Position numbers and translations under genes: made by a program
Shown here: positions 23,841 to 34,329 of the stretch, piece after piece
Layout: the number at the start of each line of letters is the position of its first letter
Numbering within the stretch: the first letter of the stretch is position 1
Assembly (NCBI GenBank): GCA_964036275.1
Contig: OZ038434.1
Location: 37,533,279 to 37,597,278, forward strand
From: Litoditis marina
Taxonomy: Eukaryota > Nematoda > Chromadorea > Rhabditida > Rhabditidae
Reading direction: 5' to 3'
DNA length: 64,000 bases
Notes under the pieces: generated by a model
What the model was told of the DNA's origin: nothing
The model's database searches: none
What the model saw: only the letters and a program-made list of their open reading frames with translations

Positions 23841-26800
23841 TCAGCTGGACGGATCATAGCGGACCACTGGACGACGTCTTCTTCCGGATCTTCTGGGTTG
23901 GAACAGCGCCGGTGGCTCATCAATGACGCGATCAATGTCGCGATGGAAATCATTTCCATCTTCTGGTACATCGTTCGCTTTACTGACTTCGAACGTGTCC
24001 AGCATGATATCTAGCCAACGAGCTTCATTCTCCGACTGGACAATTTCGCTCTCTTCCACAGATTTAATCTGATTAGCATGTCTCATCATACTTACACCAT
24101 CAACTAGAACCTTGTAATTGACAACACCCATTTGTCCAATTACCTCTCCACGTTTCCACGTCCAATTTAGGTTTCTGTAAACCTTGACCATAACATGATC
24201 ACCTTCGTGGTACGTTCTAGACTTTGCACCATGTTTTCTATTGAATTGTTGTTCGGTTCTGAGCTGAGAATCGGTTTCCACTCTGACTGGATCGATTCTA
24301 GGAACGAGCAAACTCAATGACGTTTTGAGCTTTCGTCCAAGGAACACTTCGGCTGGCGACTTGTTCTCGAGTACTCTACTCGGTGTGGATCTATACTGCA
24401 ATAGAAACGTATTGAGCATAGTTTCTGTCGCCGGTTCCTCCCCTTTTAACTTTCTGAGCGTTCTCTTCAACGTGTCAACAAATCGTTCTGCTTGACCATT
24501 TGACTGGGGATGATACGGTGCAGTACGGACATGTTCAATGCCGTTTTCTTCGCACATGACCTTGAACTCTTCAGATGTGAACTGAGTTCCATTATCACTG
24601 ACAATGGTTTCTGGCATACCAAATCTCGCAAACAAGCTCAACAACACCTTGACTGTGTTTCTTGCTGTTATGTTCTTCAAGGTCATGATTTCTGGCCACT
24701 TGCTGAGAGCATCTACTATCACGAAGTAGAAAACTCCGTCCATCGGACCAGCAAAGTCAATATGAATTCGCTGCCATACACGCTCGGGTACTGGCCATGT
24801 CTTCGAGGGAACCTTCACCAAGGTTTTTCCATGCACCTGACAAGCTTCACACTTCTTGACCAACAATTCACAATCATTGTCAAGGTTGGGCCAATACACT
24901 ATGCTGCGTGCAAGACTTTTCATTCTGCAAATGCCAGGATGACCGACATGAATTTCCTTCAAGACTCTTTGTCTGAGTTCCTCCGGAACTACAACTCTGT
25001 CTTCGGTCATGAGACAATCTTTGACCACTGACAACGTATCTTTCTTTCTGTGATACGGTTGCATCTCTTCAGAAATAACCTTCGGCCATTTGTTTTCTCG
25101 AACACATTTGACAATCTTTCTCAGAAGAGGATCTCGCTTGGTACTGACATAGATATCTTCCGCAGTGACCGGAAGTTTTCTGATTTTGTCAGAGAACACA
25201 GCTCGCACTTCTGTCTCGACGGCAGCTACGACAACATCTTCTTCAGTTGTGGGATATCTCTGAATCATTCTGGACAATGCATCAGCTTGACCAAAATCGT
25301 TCGTATTCACGTAACTGATCTCGAAATCATATCCCAGCAACAACGTTGCCCAACGCATCAGTCTGTTCGCTGAATGAACAGGAACACCTTTCTTGCTACC
25401 AAAGATTGCCAACAATGGTTTGTGATCGGTCAACAGTTTGAACTTCCGTCCAAATATGTATTTGTGGAACTTTTTCACAGCGAATATCAGTCCCAAGGCT
25501 TCTTTCTCAATCTGAGAATAGTTCTTCTCAGCCGTAGTCAACGATCTTGCTGCATGACATATAGGTTTTTCCGAACCATCAGCGAACTTATGACAGATCA
25601 CTGCACCAATGCCATAATCACACGCATCTGCAGCCACTATGATCGTTTGCTTCGGATCGTAGTGCGTTAGATTCAGATCACTTGACAATATGTCTTTCAA
25701 CTTTTCGAATGCCTTCTGCTGTTTCTCTGTCCACTGCCACTTTCTGTCTTTGACCATCAACTCATCGAGAGGTCCACGAAGTGACTTCATACTAGGAATG
25801 AAACTTCCATAGTGAGTGATCATGCCAAGAAACGACCTTAGCTCACTCTCATTGACAGGTTCCATCATGTTCTTGATGGGTTTGATCTTCTCTGGATTAG
25901 GTCTTCTACCATTCCTATCAACAATGAATCCCAAGAACGGAATTTCAGGCTTGGCAAATGAGCACTTCTCTTGTCGTACACGGAAACCGTACTCCACGAT
26001 ACGTTCGAACAATGCCTCGATGTTCGCGTTATGCTCTTCCAAAGTTGTCCCGACGACAATGACGTCATCAAGATAGCATGTGACTCCTTTCAGACCGGAA
26101 CACATTTTGTGCATCAACCTTTGGAAAATCGCTGGTGCTGTTTTGATACCAAACGGTAATCTGTTGTATCTGAACAATCCACGATGTGTATTGATCGCCA
26201 CCAGTGACTTAGACTCTTCTGACAACTCGACTTGCAGATAAGCATCTGAGAAATCAATCTGTGAGAACACCGTACCACCATTCAACGAAGCGAAAATATC
26301 TTCTGGTATCGGTAACGGATATTCACAATCTTCCAAAGCTCTGTTCAGACCAGTCGAGAAATCAACACATACTCTGATCTTGCCATTTGCCTTTTTCACA
26401 CAAACTATAGGAGCAGCCCACTCACTGTGGGTGATTGGTTCAATAACTTGCATACCAATCAATCTGTCTAACTCCTTCTCTACTGTTTCGACAGCTGCAT
26501 GAGGAGTGGGTCTCTTCTTGATGTACACAGGTTTTGCACCAGACTGCAATACCAACTCGGCTTTCTCTTTCACACATCTACCCAAACCTTCCTCAAAGAC
26601 AGGACTGAACTTCGTTTTCAACTCATCGACTAACGAAAGTTCTTTCTCGACTTTGCACACTATCATCATATCGAGATAGTGCGCCATTGATTCATTCTGT
26701 TGAATCCACTCGAGTCCCATCAGACTGGCTCTCGGTGTTATGTATGCATAACCCGATCCGAAAACACCTCGGATATTGAAATCGCATTTCAACTTACCTT

Positions 26801-28091
26801 GTATGGCCGTTTTGCCACCGCTCGCGTCGCGCACATTAATATCGGATTTCTCCAAAGCAGGTTTACCCATTCTCTTCCACTCATCGATATTCATCAAGGT
26901 AATATCAGATCCAGTATCCAATTGAAATTGAATAGGGTATTCATTGACTTTGACTTCCAGGTATTTGCGTACAGAGTTAACGTCTACGCCTTCTGCATCG
27001 GTCTTTCCAATGAGAACAACCTGATTGTTTTGACGGTTGCCTCGAGACTGTGAGCGTGTCTTGTTCTTGAATGACGACAACTTCTCACAGAATTGCTCTT
27101 TATGACCCTTGCCTTTGCATTTCTTGCACGACCATTTCTGTTTTCGACAACTGTTGGCTCGGTGACCGCTCATACCACAGTTCCAGCATTCATGGTTGAC
27201 TCGTTCACGACCACGAGCCTGTGAACTTACCTCATTAACATGACGAGGTACACTCTCGACCATCTTAGCTTCTCGCTTGATGTTCAACCATGAATCGCAC
27301 TCTTTGTAAAGGTCTCTCAATGTGACTGCCTTTTTGTCAGCATACTGCCTGTCCAAAAACATGAGCAGTCTCGTTTTCAGGTCACCATCTCTGCTTGACT
27401 TTAACCCGGACACCCAAAACAGTGCCTTCAGTCCATCTTTGTCAAGTTCTTGGAGCTTTGCTCTTTCACACTGCTCATTCACTCGGCCAGTGTACTCCAT
27501 ATAGTCTTCTGACTCTTTCTTTTCCAACTTCAGACAGTTGTATCGTTCCGTAAACACGGATGTCTTGACGTCGAACATCTCTTTCAAGATTTCAATTGTC
27601 TCAACGAATGTCAGATCAGCAGTGGTTTTAGGCAAAATATGACTTTTGTACCTATCAAAAACCTCATTTGACAACTTCCCGACAAGTAGTCTCACTTTGG
27701 ATTTGTCATCCAACAGTGCACCATCAATGTTGAACACCTCACCGTATCTATCATACCAATGTGAGAATGTTAGACCACCCTCTGGATCAAATACAAAGGT
27801 AGTGAGCCTTGCATTCAGATCCGTCATCATTCTCGTTACATTTGTCACTGGACTGACAATGTTTGTACCACTGCGATCATCTTGAGCATTTGCAATGCCA
27901 TTCTGGAGTAGATTGAGCTGTTCTCTTTGCATGTTTATCTGCTCTTGCTGAAGTTTCAATCTCTCCTCTTGCTGTCTTATTTGCTCTTTCTGATTGTCTT
28001 CCTGAAGTCTCAACCTTTCTTCTTGTTGTTGCATCTGTTGTTGTTGACCTTGCAACAACTGCACAAGAGTTTCATACATACGCTCAGCCAT
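23841..28091 (-). CDS. Gag-Pol polyprotein of Ty3/Gypsy retrotransposon
   Basis: A single frame of about 1,416 residues from ATG at 28,091 makes the coat, protease, reverse transcriptase, RNase H and integrase for copy-and-paste transposition. Order by approximate residue: Gln/Glu-rich coiled-coil start (10-60), Gag, CCHC zinc knuckle CWNCGMSGHRANSC (about 300) with a second CKKCKGKGH, and protease LDTGSDITL (about 390). The reverse transcriptase has YLDDV (about 670), RNase H has ADACDYG (about 820), and the integrase has the HHCC finger H-x3-H...CEAC (about 1,047-1,080) and the D, D, E catalytic core (IDFAGP, SDNGTQF about 1,163, then QAERF). Protease, RT, RNase H, integrase is the Ty3/Gypsy order. 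Gag and Pol are fused without a frameshift, and no chromodomain or envelope was seen. All catalytic motifs look intact. Confidence 0.96.
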   Translation of the reverse strand: MAERMYETLVQLLQGQQQQMQQQEERLRLQEDNQKEQIRQQEERLKLQQEQINMQREQLNLLQNGIANAQDDRSGTNIVSPVTNVTRMMTDLNARLTTFVFDPEGGLTFSHWYDRYGEVFNIDGALLDDKSKVRLLVGKLSNEVFDRYKSHILPKTTADLTFVETIEILKEMFDVKTSVFTERYNCLKLEKKESEDYMEYTGRVNEQCERAKLQELDKDGLKALFWVSGLKSSRDGDLKTRLLMFLDRQYADKKAVTLRDLYKECDSWLNIKREAKMVESVPRHVNEVSSQARGRERVNHECWNCGMSGHRANSCRKQKWSCKKCKGKGHKEQFCEKLSSFKNKTRSQSRGNRQNNQVVLIGKTDAEGVDVNSVRKYLEVKVNEYPIQFQLDTGSDITLMNIDEWKRMGKPALEKSDINVRDASGGKTAIQGKLKCDFNIRGVFGSGYAYITPRASLMGLEWIQQNESMAHYLDMMIVCKVEKELSLVDELKTKFSPVFEEGLGRCVKEKAELVLQSGAKPVYIKKRPTPHAAVETVEKELDRLIGMQVIEPITHSEWAAPIVCVKKANGKIRVCVDFSTGLNRALEDCEYPLPIPEDIFASLNGGTVFSQIDFSDAYLQVELSEESKSLVAINTHRGLFRYNRLPFGIKTAPAIFQRLMHKMCSGLKGVTCYLDDVIVVGTTLEEHNANIEALFERIVEYGFRVRQEKCSFAKPEIPFLGFIVDRNGRRPNPEKIKPIKNMMEPVNESELRSFLGMITHYGSFIPSMKSLRGPLDELMVKDRKWQWTEKQQKAFEKLKDILSSDLNLTHYDPKQTIIVAADACDYGIGAVICHKFADGSEKPICHAARSLTTAEKNYSQIEKEALGLIFAVKKFHKYIFGRKFKLLTDHKPLLAIFGSKKGVPVHSANRLMRWATLLLGYDFEISYVNTNDFGQADALSRMIQRYPTTEEDVVVAAVETEVRAVFSDKIRKLPVTAEDIYVSTKRDPLLRKIVKCVRENKWPKVISEEMQPYHRKKDTLSVVKDCLMTEDRVVVPEELRQRVLKEIHVGHPGICRMKSLARSIVYWPNLDNDCELLVKKCEACQVHGKTLVKVPSKTWPVPERVWQRIHIDFAGPMDGVFYFVIVDALSKWPEIMTLKNITARNTVKVLLSLFARFGMPETIVSDNGTQFTSEEFKVMCEENGIEHVRTAPYHPQSNGQAERFVDTLKRTLRKLKGEEPATETMLNTFLLQYRSTPSRVLENKSPAEVFLGRKLKTSLSLLVPRIDPVRVETDSQLRTEQQFNRKHGAKSRTYHEGDHVMVKVYRNLNWTWKRGEVIGQMGVVNYKVLVDGVSMMRHANQIKSVEESEIVQSENEARWLDIMLDTFEVSKANDVPEDGNDFHRDIDRVIDEPPALFQPRRSGRRRRPVVRYDPSS

Positions 28092-28483
28092 TCTGCACAA
28101 TCAATACCTCAGACAGATATTATTTGCAGTGAGCTTCTCTATTCAGTGAAATGACCACCAAATTCTCTTGTATTGACAACTAGAATTGTCACTCTACGTT
28201 TGATCTCGCTAACCCTCAAACTCTCAAGACACCAGACTGTCTTTCAGAGATTTTGCATAGATTCGACAACAGACTTTCAAAATCTTGCTATGATTTGACA
28301 CGTGACTGTCTTGCGAAATCTTTTCTCTACAGCTCTGAATTCAAAGATCGTTCTATACTCTCAAGACACTAGACAGTTCTTGAAGAGTAGCACAAACTTT
28401 GACCTAGACGTCCTACAAAATCTTGCTAGGATTTGATACTGGACTATCTAATAGAACTACTTTTCTACCCTGATCGCCAATTA
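28092..28483 (-). other. 5' leader of the LTR retrotransposon
   Basis: Non-coding leader between the 5' LTR and the gag-pol start. It contains diverged direct repeats around CTCAAGACACYAGAC (about 28,226 and 28,358) and TTGCTAKGATTTGA (about 28,287 and 28,422). These could be packaging-related or an old internal duplication. The primer-binding candidate is at its upstream end. Confidence 0.6.
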
Positions 28484-28728
28484 TGTTGTATACCTTGTAT
28501 AGTTGCTAGAATACACAATAATGTACAGATAATGAAACACTGTTATACCTGAGTACCGAAGAGAGAGAGAGGAGGAGGAGAACCGCTTTATGAGTCGATA
28601 GACGATACAATGCAATGATAGACACAAAACCTGTACACGTCACTTCATACGTGACGCGCACTCTCATATGCTAAACAGTATACATGTTAACAGGTAAACG
28701 GAATAGAATAGTGTGTCTACACACAACA
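28484..28728 (-). repeat. 5' LTR
   Basis: 245 bases, identical by eye to the 3' LTR except for one 5-base deletion. It would contain the element's promoter. Confidence 0.95.
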
Positions 28729-29370
28729 GTTTTCAATGGCTAACTGGGTATGAAAATGATTATATGTCTCAATCTTTTCCCTTGTACAAGTGAATTATAT
28801 TTCTGATCAACATTTATCTTTTCAATCTTCTGATTTGTCTGTCAAATATCACGTTCTTATCATTATCAGATCATGTGAGAATATCGGTTCGGAAAATAAC
28901 TTTGATTGTTTTCGGTTGTTTTCCATTTATTTCACCGGAATTGGGTAGTTCTCTTTCTGCCAACTTCGGAATATTCCATACATCATTAAATATTACTGGT
29001 CGTTATTTGGTTTCCAAAGACTTGTTCTAGTTTTATCTCACCGTGATTCGCGAGATTTGACTTAAAATCAATTGGAAAAAACTACTCACACAATGGAACT
29101 GAAAGGCGTTCCCCGTATGCTGCTTCAGATGAAGCGAACCTCACACCCGTGGTCTTTCCCAGTTCAAATGAAACCCGAACTTGAAATTTTTTCTTGAAGT
29201 TTGCGTTTAAACTCAGAACAAGCGTCGTTTCAAATCAGTGAACTACTGCTTATACAGCGTGGCTGTCATAGATATTGATTTTTTTTTCTCTTGTCGTCTG
29301 ACTCTCCGGTGCCCGCACTGTCTCTAGAATTGTTGCAATACAGGTCCGACCAGACGCGGATTTGTAATTA

Positions 29371-29410
29371 ACTATGGTCCCAGAAGAAGCCTATGGTCCC
29401 AGAAGAAGCT
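29371..29410. repeat. 20-bp tandem duplication
   Basis: CTATGGTCCCAGAAGAAGC repeated twice. The same doublet is at 58,473-58,512 in block B, so it predates the duplication. The surrounding 28,729-29,860 holds repeat sequence shared with block B and a hairpin (CCGAGAGCGTA ... TACGCTCTCGG, 29,626-29,678), but no gene. Confidence 0.85.
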
Positions 29411-29864
29411 GTTACTGGTATGGAGTCGGTAGGTTGGCTTTGGGTGGAAATTCGTGAGTAACCTGTACGTTTTGAGATCAAAGTAAAAGGCCAGTCCAAC
29501 CTTCATCGATCCGAAATTACAATTTGCGTTCTGGTCAGCACGAGGCAAACACTTTTGTCAACAGAGATGTAGCTATGATATTGTCTTTTTGTTGTTGATT
29601 GAAATGCATAACAAGTGAGCTCTCCCGAGAGCGTATTAAAGCCTTCTCTAACTCGAATTCGGTTCGATTTACGCTCTCGGAAAGTTTTTACGAGAAAGGA
29701 GTACTGCTTTATGGATTGTCGATTAGACTACAGTATAAACAAGTCTTCATTGGAAAACTATGTCGTATGATTTTTCGAAATGTACAAACTAGGGTTGTCA
29801 TGATCACTTGTTGTTGGTCAAAGAAGCTGTAACTGGCTTGGAAATGGTTGGTTGGCCCTCGAGC

Positions 29865-30065
29865 GGGGGGCGGCTAGGCGAAGGGCAGGCGCGATGTAGT
29901 CGTTGCCAGCGGAAAGGCGGAGGGGTACTGTATAAATCACTTCCCGCTGGTATGTGCTCTTATAGCGCAGTGGTTAGCGCTCAGCTACGAATATTTTGAT
30001 CGCAAGTTCGATTCCGGCCAGACACAGAAGTTTATGAACTTTTCAGCTACTATACCAGCTGCGCT
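29865..30065 (+). repeat. tRNA-derived SINE-like element, copy 2
   Basis: A-box-like ATAGCGCAGTGGTTAGCGC and B-box-like CAAGTTCGATTCCGG at about 29,964-30,020, preceded by GGAAAGGCGGAGGGG. The orthologous copy in block B is at 58,966-59,160. Confidence 0.7.
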
Positions 30066-30184
30066 ACTTGGGAAATATCTTCAAAGGAGTTATTGCATCG
30101 GCATTGATAAACCCTTTACGAAAAGTTTTTCAAGTGCATCTATTCGTTAACTCTGTTTTGTCAGAAACCACAAGCAGAGACTGA

Positions 30185-30930
30185 AAATTTTTATTGACTG
30201 ATTTCTTGTTGATTCGTTATATACAAACATTTGTTGTGATCACTGATTGCTGGTGTTGAAGAAGCTGTCACTGGTTTGTAGTCAGTTGGTTGGCCCTGAA
30301 AAACATGGGTATTGATTGGAGACGGTGAAAAACTATATTTTTATCCACTGTGTTATCTCTTGCTCCAAATGAACTAACAAAGGTAATCCTAATTGGTCAA
30401 AGACCTGCTTCGTTTTTTTTATGTTGCTACAGTTATCCCTACAGAATGAGTGCGGTTTTTCTCCCTCGTTCGGTGGGAAATCTCGCTCTAGCTCTAGCTT
30501 TTTTTCCACTTTTTTCTAGACGCATATTTTCGAACTGTCAATGGGACTCACCGTAACCAATCACTTTTTTGTCCATTATAACCAGTAGACGATGATAGAA
30601 CGAAATGGCAGTCGTCATAACGTTGTTGGTCGTCAGAAACACCAAAATAGCGAAACTGAAACAAAGGTATATAGGAATATACTTTGTTATTCAAAGTATG
30701 AATGAATAGATAGAGATACCAAAACGACCTGAGATGAAATCCAAAAACAGTTAGTCAAGAGACGAAAATTTATGAACGAAAATGTATCAACAATTTACCT
30801 CGGACATAATAGAACCAATAGAACCAGCTGAAAGAGAGCAGAAACAGTTTGGTAGTCGAGTATGACATCGAATTCGGGATACAATAGAGAATAACAGATT
30901 ATTCTCAATTGAGTCCAGTACATCAGTGGA
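30185..30930 (-). pseudogene. Chemoreceptor pseudogene, block A
   Basis: On the minus strand there is a TM2-exon remnant (about 30,795-30,925), then a TM3-TM4 exon (about 30,552-30,660, LTTNNVMTTAISFYHR-like core) cut short by a deletion, then a tail exon after a TTTTTCAG (about 30,190-30,300) reading PTDYKPVTASSTPAI. The order matches the plus-strand remnants at 6,270-7,140 and 11,530-12,370. Missing exons and deletions mark it as dead. Confidence 0.55.
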
Positions 30931-31926
30931 ATTCACGTGTCATAACTACAAGTAGACCATTGGACGACCACGGATGTAGTGAAATATATCATCTGAAAGA
31001 AGTATAGTTATGTATGAGTTACAGTTCTCAAAACTGTCCGTTTTTTTTATTTTCCGCTACTATTTATTTACTTTGTTACGCTAAAATCAGGTCAAAATAT
31101 AACAACTTCAACTATACCAAAGTTTTCCTGTATGATTAAACGACTCAATTTCATTTTAGCATCATAAGTTACATTTCATAGAACATGAACGAGCCAAACG
31201 TTACCTGAGTTGTACTACTCCATCGAACTTGGTCCTTTTCTGCCATTGGAGCATTCTCAAAAAGTATTCTTCGTTGAAAACCTCTGCGATCTCCTTGTGA
31301 AGTGTTGTTGAGGTTTTACGGTAGATATAATGGTGAGGTAGGCCAATCGAACCAGAATAAAGAGGTGTCTGGACGAAAACTGGTGCCGCGCTCAGATGTA
31401 TCAATGTACAGTAGCACTCTTCGTAAACGGTATCCGTTTCTTCTCCAATATGTTATCTGACTTTGACCGTGAGGAGTTGTCTTAAATCTTCTCATTCAAC
31501 CGTTCCGCGAAGCAAGGAATCAATTCAGAGACCGTTGTAACCATTTCGTTCCTGAAATCAGTTGGAATGGGGATTGACATGGATTGACAGTTGTAGTTTG
31601 CACTCGATACATAATTCCATCTTCGGACAAAATGATCAGGAGCAAACTACAAACACAGCAGGATGTACTTGAGTTCAAATGTGTTAACTGAACACAGGAG
31701 AAATATGGGTGCTGTAAAATACACGGTCACTTCGCTATGATATAACAGGTTTGTAGTTTGATCGCTATACGCTGATCACAACCGAGATTCGGTCAATGAT
31801 TGCTAACTTTATGTTCTAGATAAAACAACGTGTTTTTGAGAACAATTGAGATGTGTTTTGGAGAAATATGGAGCAAACTAACCTGATAGTTCGAACATAA
31901 ATACTGTAGAAGTAAGTACGTAGTAC

Positions 31927-32637
31927 TAGGGTTGTTAGAATTGGAATTGGAATTGGAATTGGAATTGATAGAATTGAGATAATCACCCAAAAGAATTGCA
32001 ATTCCAATTCTTTTTGTCTGTCGAAAAGAATTGGAATTGCAATTCCAATTCTTTTGTATGTCGAAAATGGTTGGAATTGCAATTCCAATTCTTTTGTATG
32101 TCAAAAAATTTCTGGAATTGCAATTCCAATTCTTTCGTATATTATAACAACTGGAATTGGAATTGGAATTGATTTGATTTTCGCTTAGAATTGATTCAGA
32201 ATCGATTTACAATTCCATGCAGTTTTTCCTTGTTCATTATCAAATTACCATTGTTCCTTATGTCTCTCGTTCAACGGAACCAAAGTGAACATTGTTTAAC
32301 TTCGTTTTTTGAAGAAAAAAACTGACACTAAGTTGGAAATACAGTCAATTCTAATCAATTCCAATCAATTCCAATCAATTCCAATGGAATTGGAATTGAG
32401 AATCTGAGATTTCGAGGAATTGATCGGAATTGGAATTGGAATTGAGCAGTTTTTGAAAATCTAAAAGAATTGGAATTGGAATTGAGTGGTTTTGCGAATT
32501 GCAAAAGAATTGGAATTGGAATTGAGTGGTTTTCGAGAATGGAAAAAGAATTGGGATTGGAATTGAGTGGTTTTTGAGAAACGAAAAAGAATTGGAATTG
32601 GAATTGACTTGATTTTTGGAATTGATTAACAACCCTA
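31927..32637. mobile_element. hAT-like MITE made of GGAATT repeats
   Basis: A 711-bp insertion flanked by the 8-bp direct repeat CGTAGTAC (31,919-31,926 and 32,638-32,645). The ends TAGGGTTGTTA and TAACAACCCTA are inverted repeats. The interior consists largely of short arrays of GGAATT/AATTCC, arranged in both orientations. The uninterrupted site is seen once at 5,336-5,365 (inverted) and in block B near 61,018-61,033. 8-bp duplications and TAGGG-type ends fit hAT elements. No transposase frame: long open frames on the minus strand are repeat artefacts. Confidence 0.9.
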
Positions 32638-32907
32638 CGTAGTACTTTCCAGAGATGTCTGATCCGGTAATGAGAATTGTAGAGGGTTAAAGGTTACACC
32701 AAGATGCCACGCCCATGAGTTAATTGGGGTTTCTGTTCTGAGCAGCACACCTGGGTAATTATATTGAAAAAGCAGTGGGACCAATAGGTAATTGGATGAG
32801 AAATTGGATTGAATTCAATGGATAAATGCACTCAATTATGCCCTAGAAGTAAAGATAGAAATCAAATTATTATTTTCCGTGTGTCAAAACTTGAAATACG
32901 AATAAAC

Positions 32908-32931
32908 TGTTAGTTAGTTAGTTAGTTAGTT
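32908..32931. repeat. (GTTA)n tetranucleotide repeat
   Basis: About five copies; inverted counterpart of the longer tract at 5,036-5,080. Confidence 0.9.
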
Positions 32932-33371
32932 GCACAATCACGTGAAACATGTTAAACACAGCAGAAAATCAGAAACGTGCAATGACAAAGTGCACGATCC
33001 CTCATTAGAATGCTTACTTACGTGACTATTCAATCGACATTTAGTATATAATCTCGAATTCAGGAATCTGCTCAAACTAAAACACGGCTTTGGCTTCTGA
33101 AGAAAAAAGAGAATCTGAACTTTGGGTCAAAATTCACAGGTTGGGTTTATTGGACCTAGAGAAGGTCAAGTTTATAGTTTCAGAAAAATATATTAAAATT
33201 AAGTTTTCGTATTCCGGATGTTTTTGGATAGTGGGATATGAAGCATTGGGGACCCTTATTTTTTACAGAGTTATAGCGTTTTAAAGTATCGTCATGGATT
33301 GGTGACATTTCCCCTTATGAAGTGACTCACGTAAGTGGGGGTGAGTTTTACGGTGAGGGTCCCAGATCCTA

Positions 33372-33566
33372 TAGTGAGTGCCAAATTCATAAGTTTCTGC
33401 GTCTCGCCGGAGTCGAACCTGGGAGCAAAAGATTCGTAGCAGGGCGCTAACCCCTGCGCTATTGGAGCACATGACAGGCAGGCTTTTGAATCAAAGACAT
33501 GTTTGCGTACACAGCGGAAAGTGAGATATACAGTACCCTCCCGCCTTTCCGTTGGCGACGACTATA
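33372..33566 (-). repeat. tRNA-derived SINE-like element, copy 3 (insertion private to A)
   Basis: The minus strand has CAATAGCGCAGGGGTTAGCG and CCCAGGTTCGACTCCGG, the best-preserved A and B boxes of the family. It interrupts GATCCTATATCTCGG, which is uninterrupted in copy 1 (inverted, about 4,582-4,600) and block B (about 61,570-61,590). A short TATA-like target duplication flanks it. The clean empty sites show it moved as a unit of about 195 bp. Confidence 0.8.
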
Positions 33567-34329
33567 TATCTCGGCTCAACGTAGTTCGATTCCCGGAAAC
33601 TCTCTCTCAGTTGTTCATCAAATCAGTTGATGGCGGTTTGCAGAAAATTGAGTAACTGAAAAAGTTATGGCTCGTCGTGATTTCGGTCATTTTTTTCTTA
33701 TTTTGGCGATAAAAATCGTTAAAATGATGTTCAGATGTGAACGTTTCCGGAACACTATTTTTCTATCGAGATTTATCCACAAATCGGTTTTCGATTCGTG
33801 AAATTTGGTTGAACTGAAACTTGCTCGAGGAGTAAAATGGGTCTTTTTGACGATTCTGTAAATGATTCGGCCAAAAATGTTTATAACTGGCCAACTTTTT
33901 CAATGTCGCTAAAAAACGACAAATGTCGTTTTAAATCGACATTTTGGCCGTTTTTTAATACCTGTCTGAAATAAACACATCCTGCGAACTTTTGAAGCAT
34001 ATTTATGTTGTAGCTAGATTTAGGGGTTCGGCAGTTGTTACCCCTTTTTGGACAAAACGACGTGGAAAAATACGGAAAGTTGGTATTCGTTTACGGAACT
34101 CGCAACAGCAGCGTGATTTGGCAGTCCATATCAGCTATCTGTCTACCGTGGCAAAATTGCAGGAAATGGGGAATAGTTTGTTTTTCATATGAAAAAGTGA
34201 TAAGAAAGAACTATGATGGGGTTGAATTGAGTTGTTCAGGTGGACATGACATTTCGTAGCTAGATCATATAAGGCGGGATCAATTAAAAAAATCTGGAAA
34301 GTCGCCGAAAACCAGGAAACGTGCCAAAT

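Larger units (their letters stand above)
23522..28728 (-). mobile_element. Intact Ty3/Gypsy-type LTR retrotransposon
   Basis: Long terminal repeats at 23,522-23,771 (3' LTR) and 28,484-28,728 (5' LTR) begin TGTTGTATACC and end ACACACAACA (TG...CA). They differ mainly by a 5-base insertion near 23,533. The element is flanked by the 5-bp duplication GTTTT (23,517-23,521 and 28,729-28,733). A purine tract on the minus strand (23,772-23,784) abuts the 3' LTR. A candidate primer-binding site starting TGGCGATCAGGG lies four bases inside the 5' LTR. The paralogous locus at 57,825-57,835 shows the empty site with GTTTT once. It carries one long open frame and no envelope gene. The near-identical LTRs imply a recent insertion. 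Confidence 0.97.

Noticed and set aside
24510..28154. Several plus-strand frames of 60-173 codons
   Set aside because: They lie opposite the intact gag-pol frame and have no motifs; antisense shadows.
29950..30025. Functional tRNA gene
   Set aside because: A- and B-box-like parts are present, but the acceptor and anticodon arms do not pair and the sequence sits inside a repeated element.
31793..32632. Several minus-strand frames rich in Asn-Ser or Pro-Ile
   Set aside because: They are translations of the GGAATT arrays of the MITE, not proteins.
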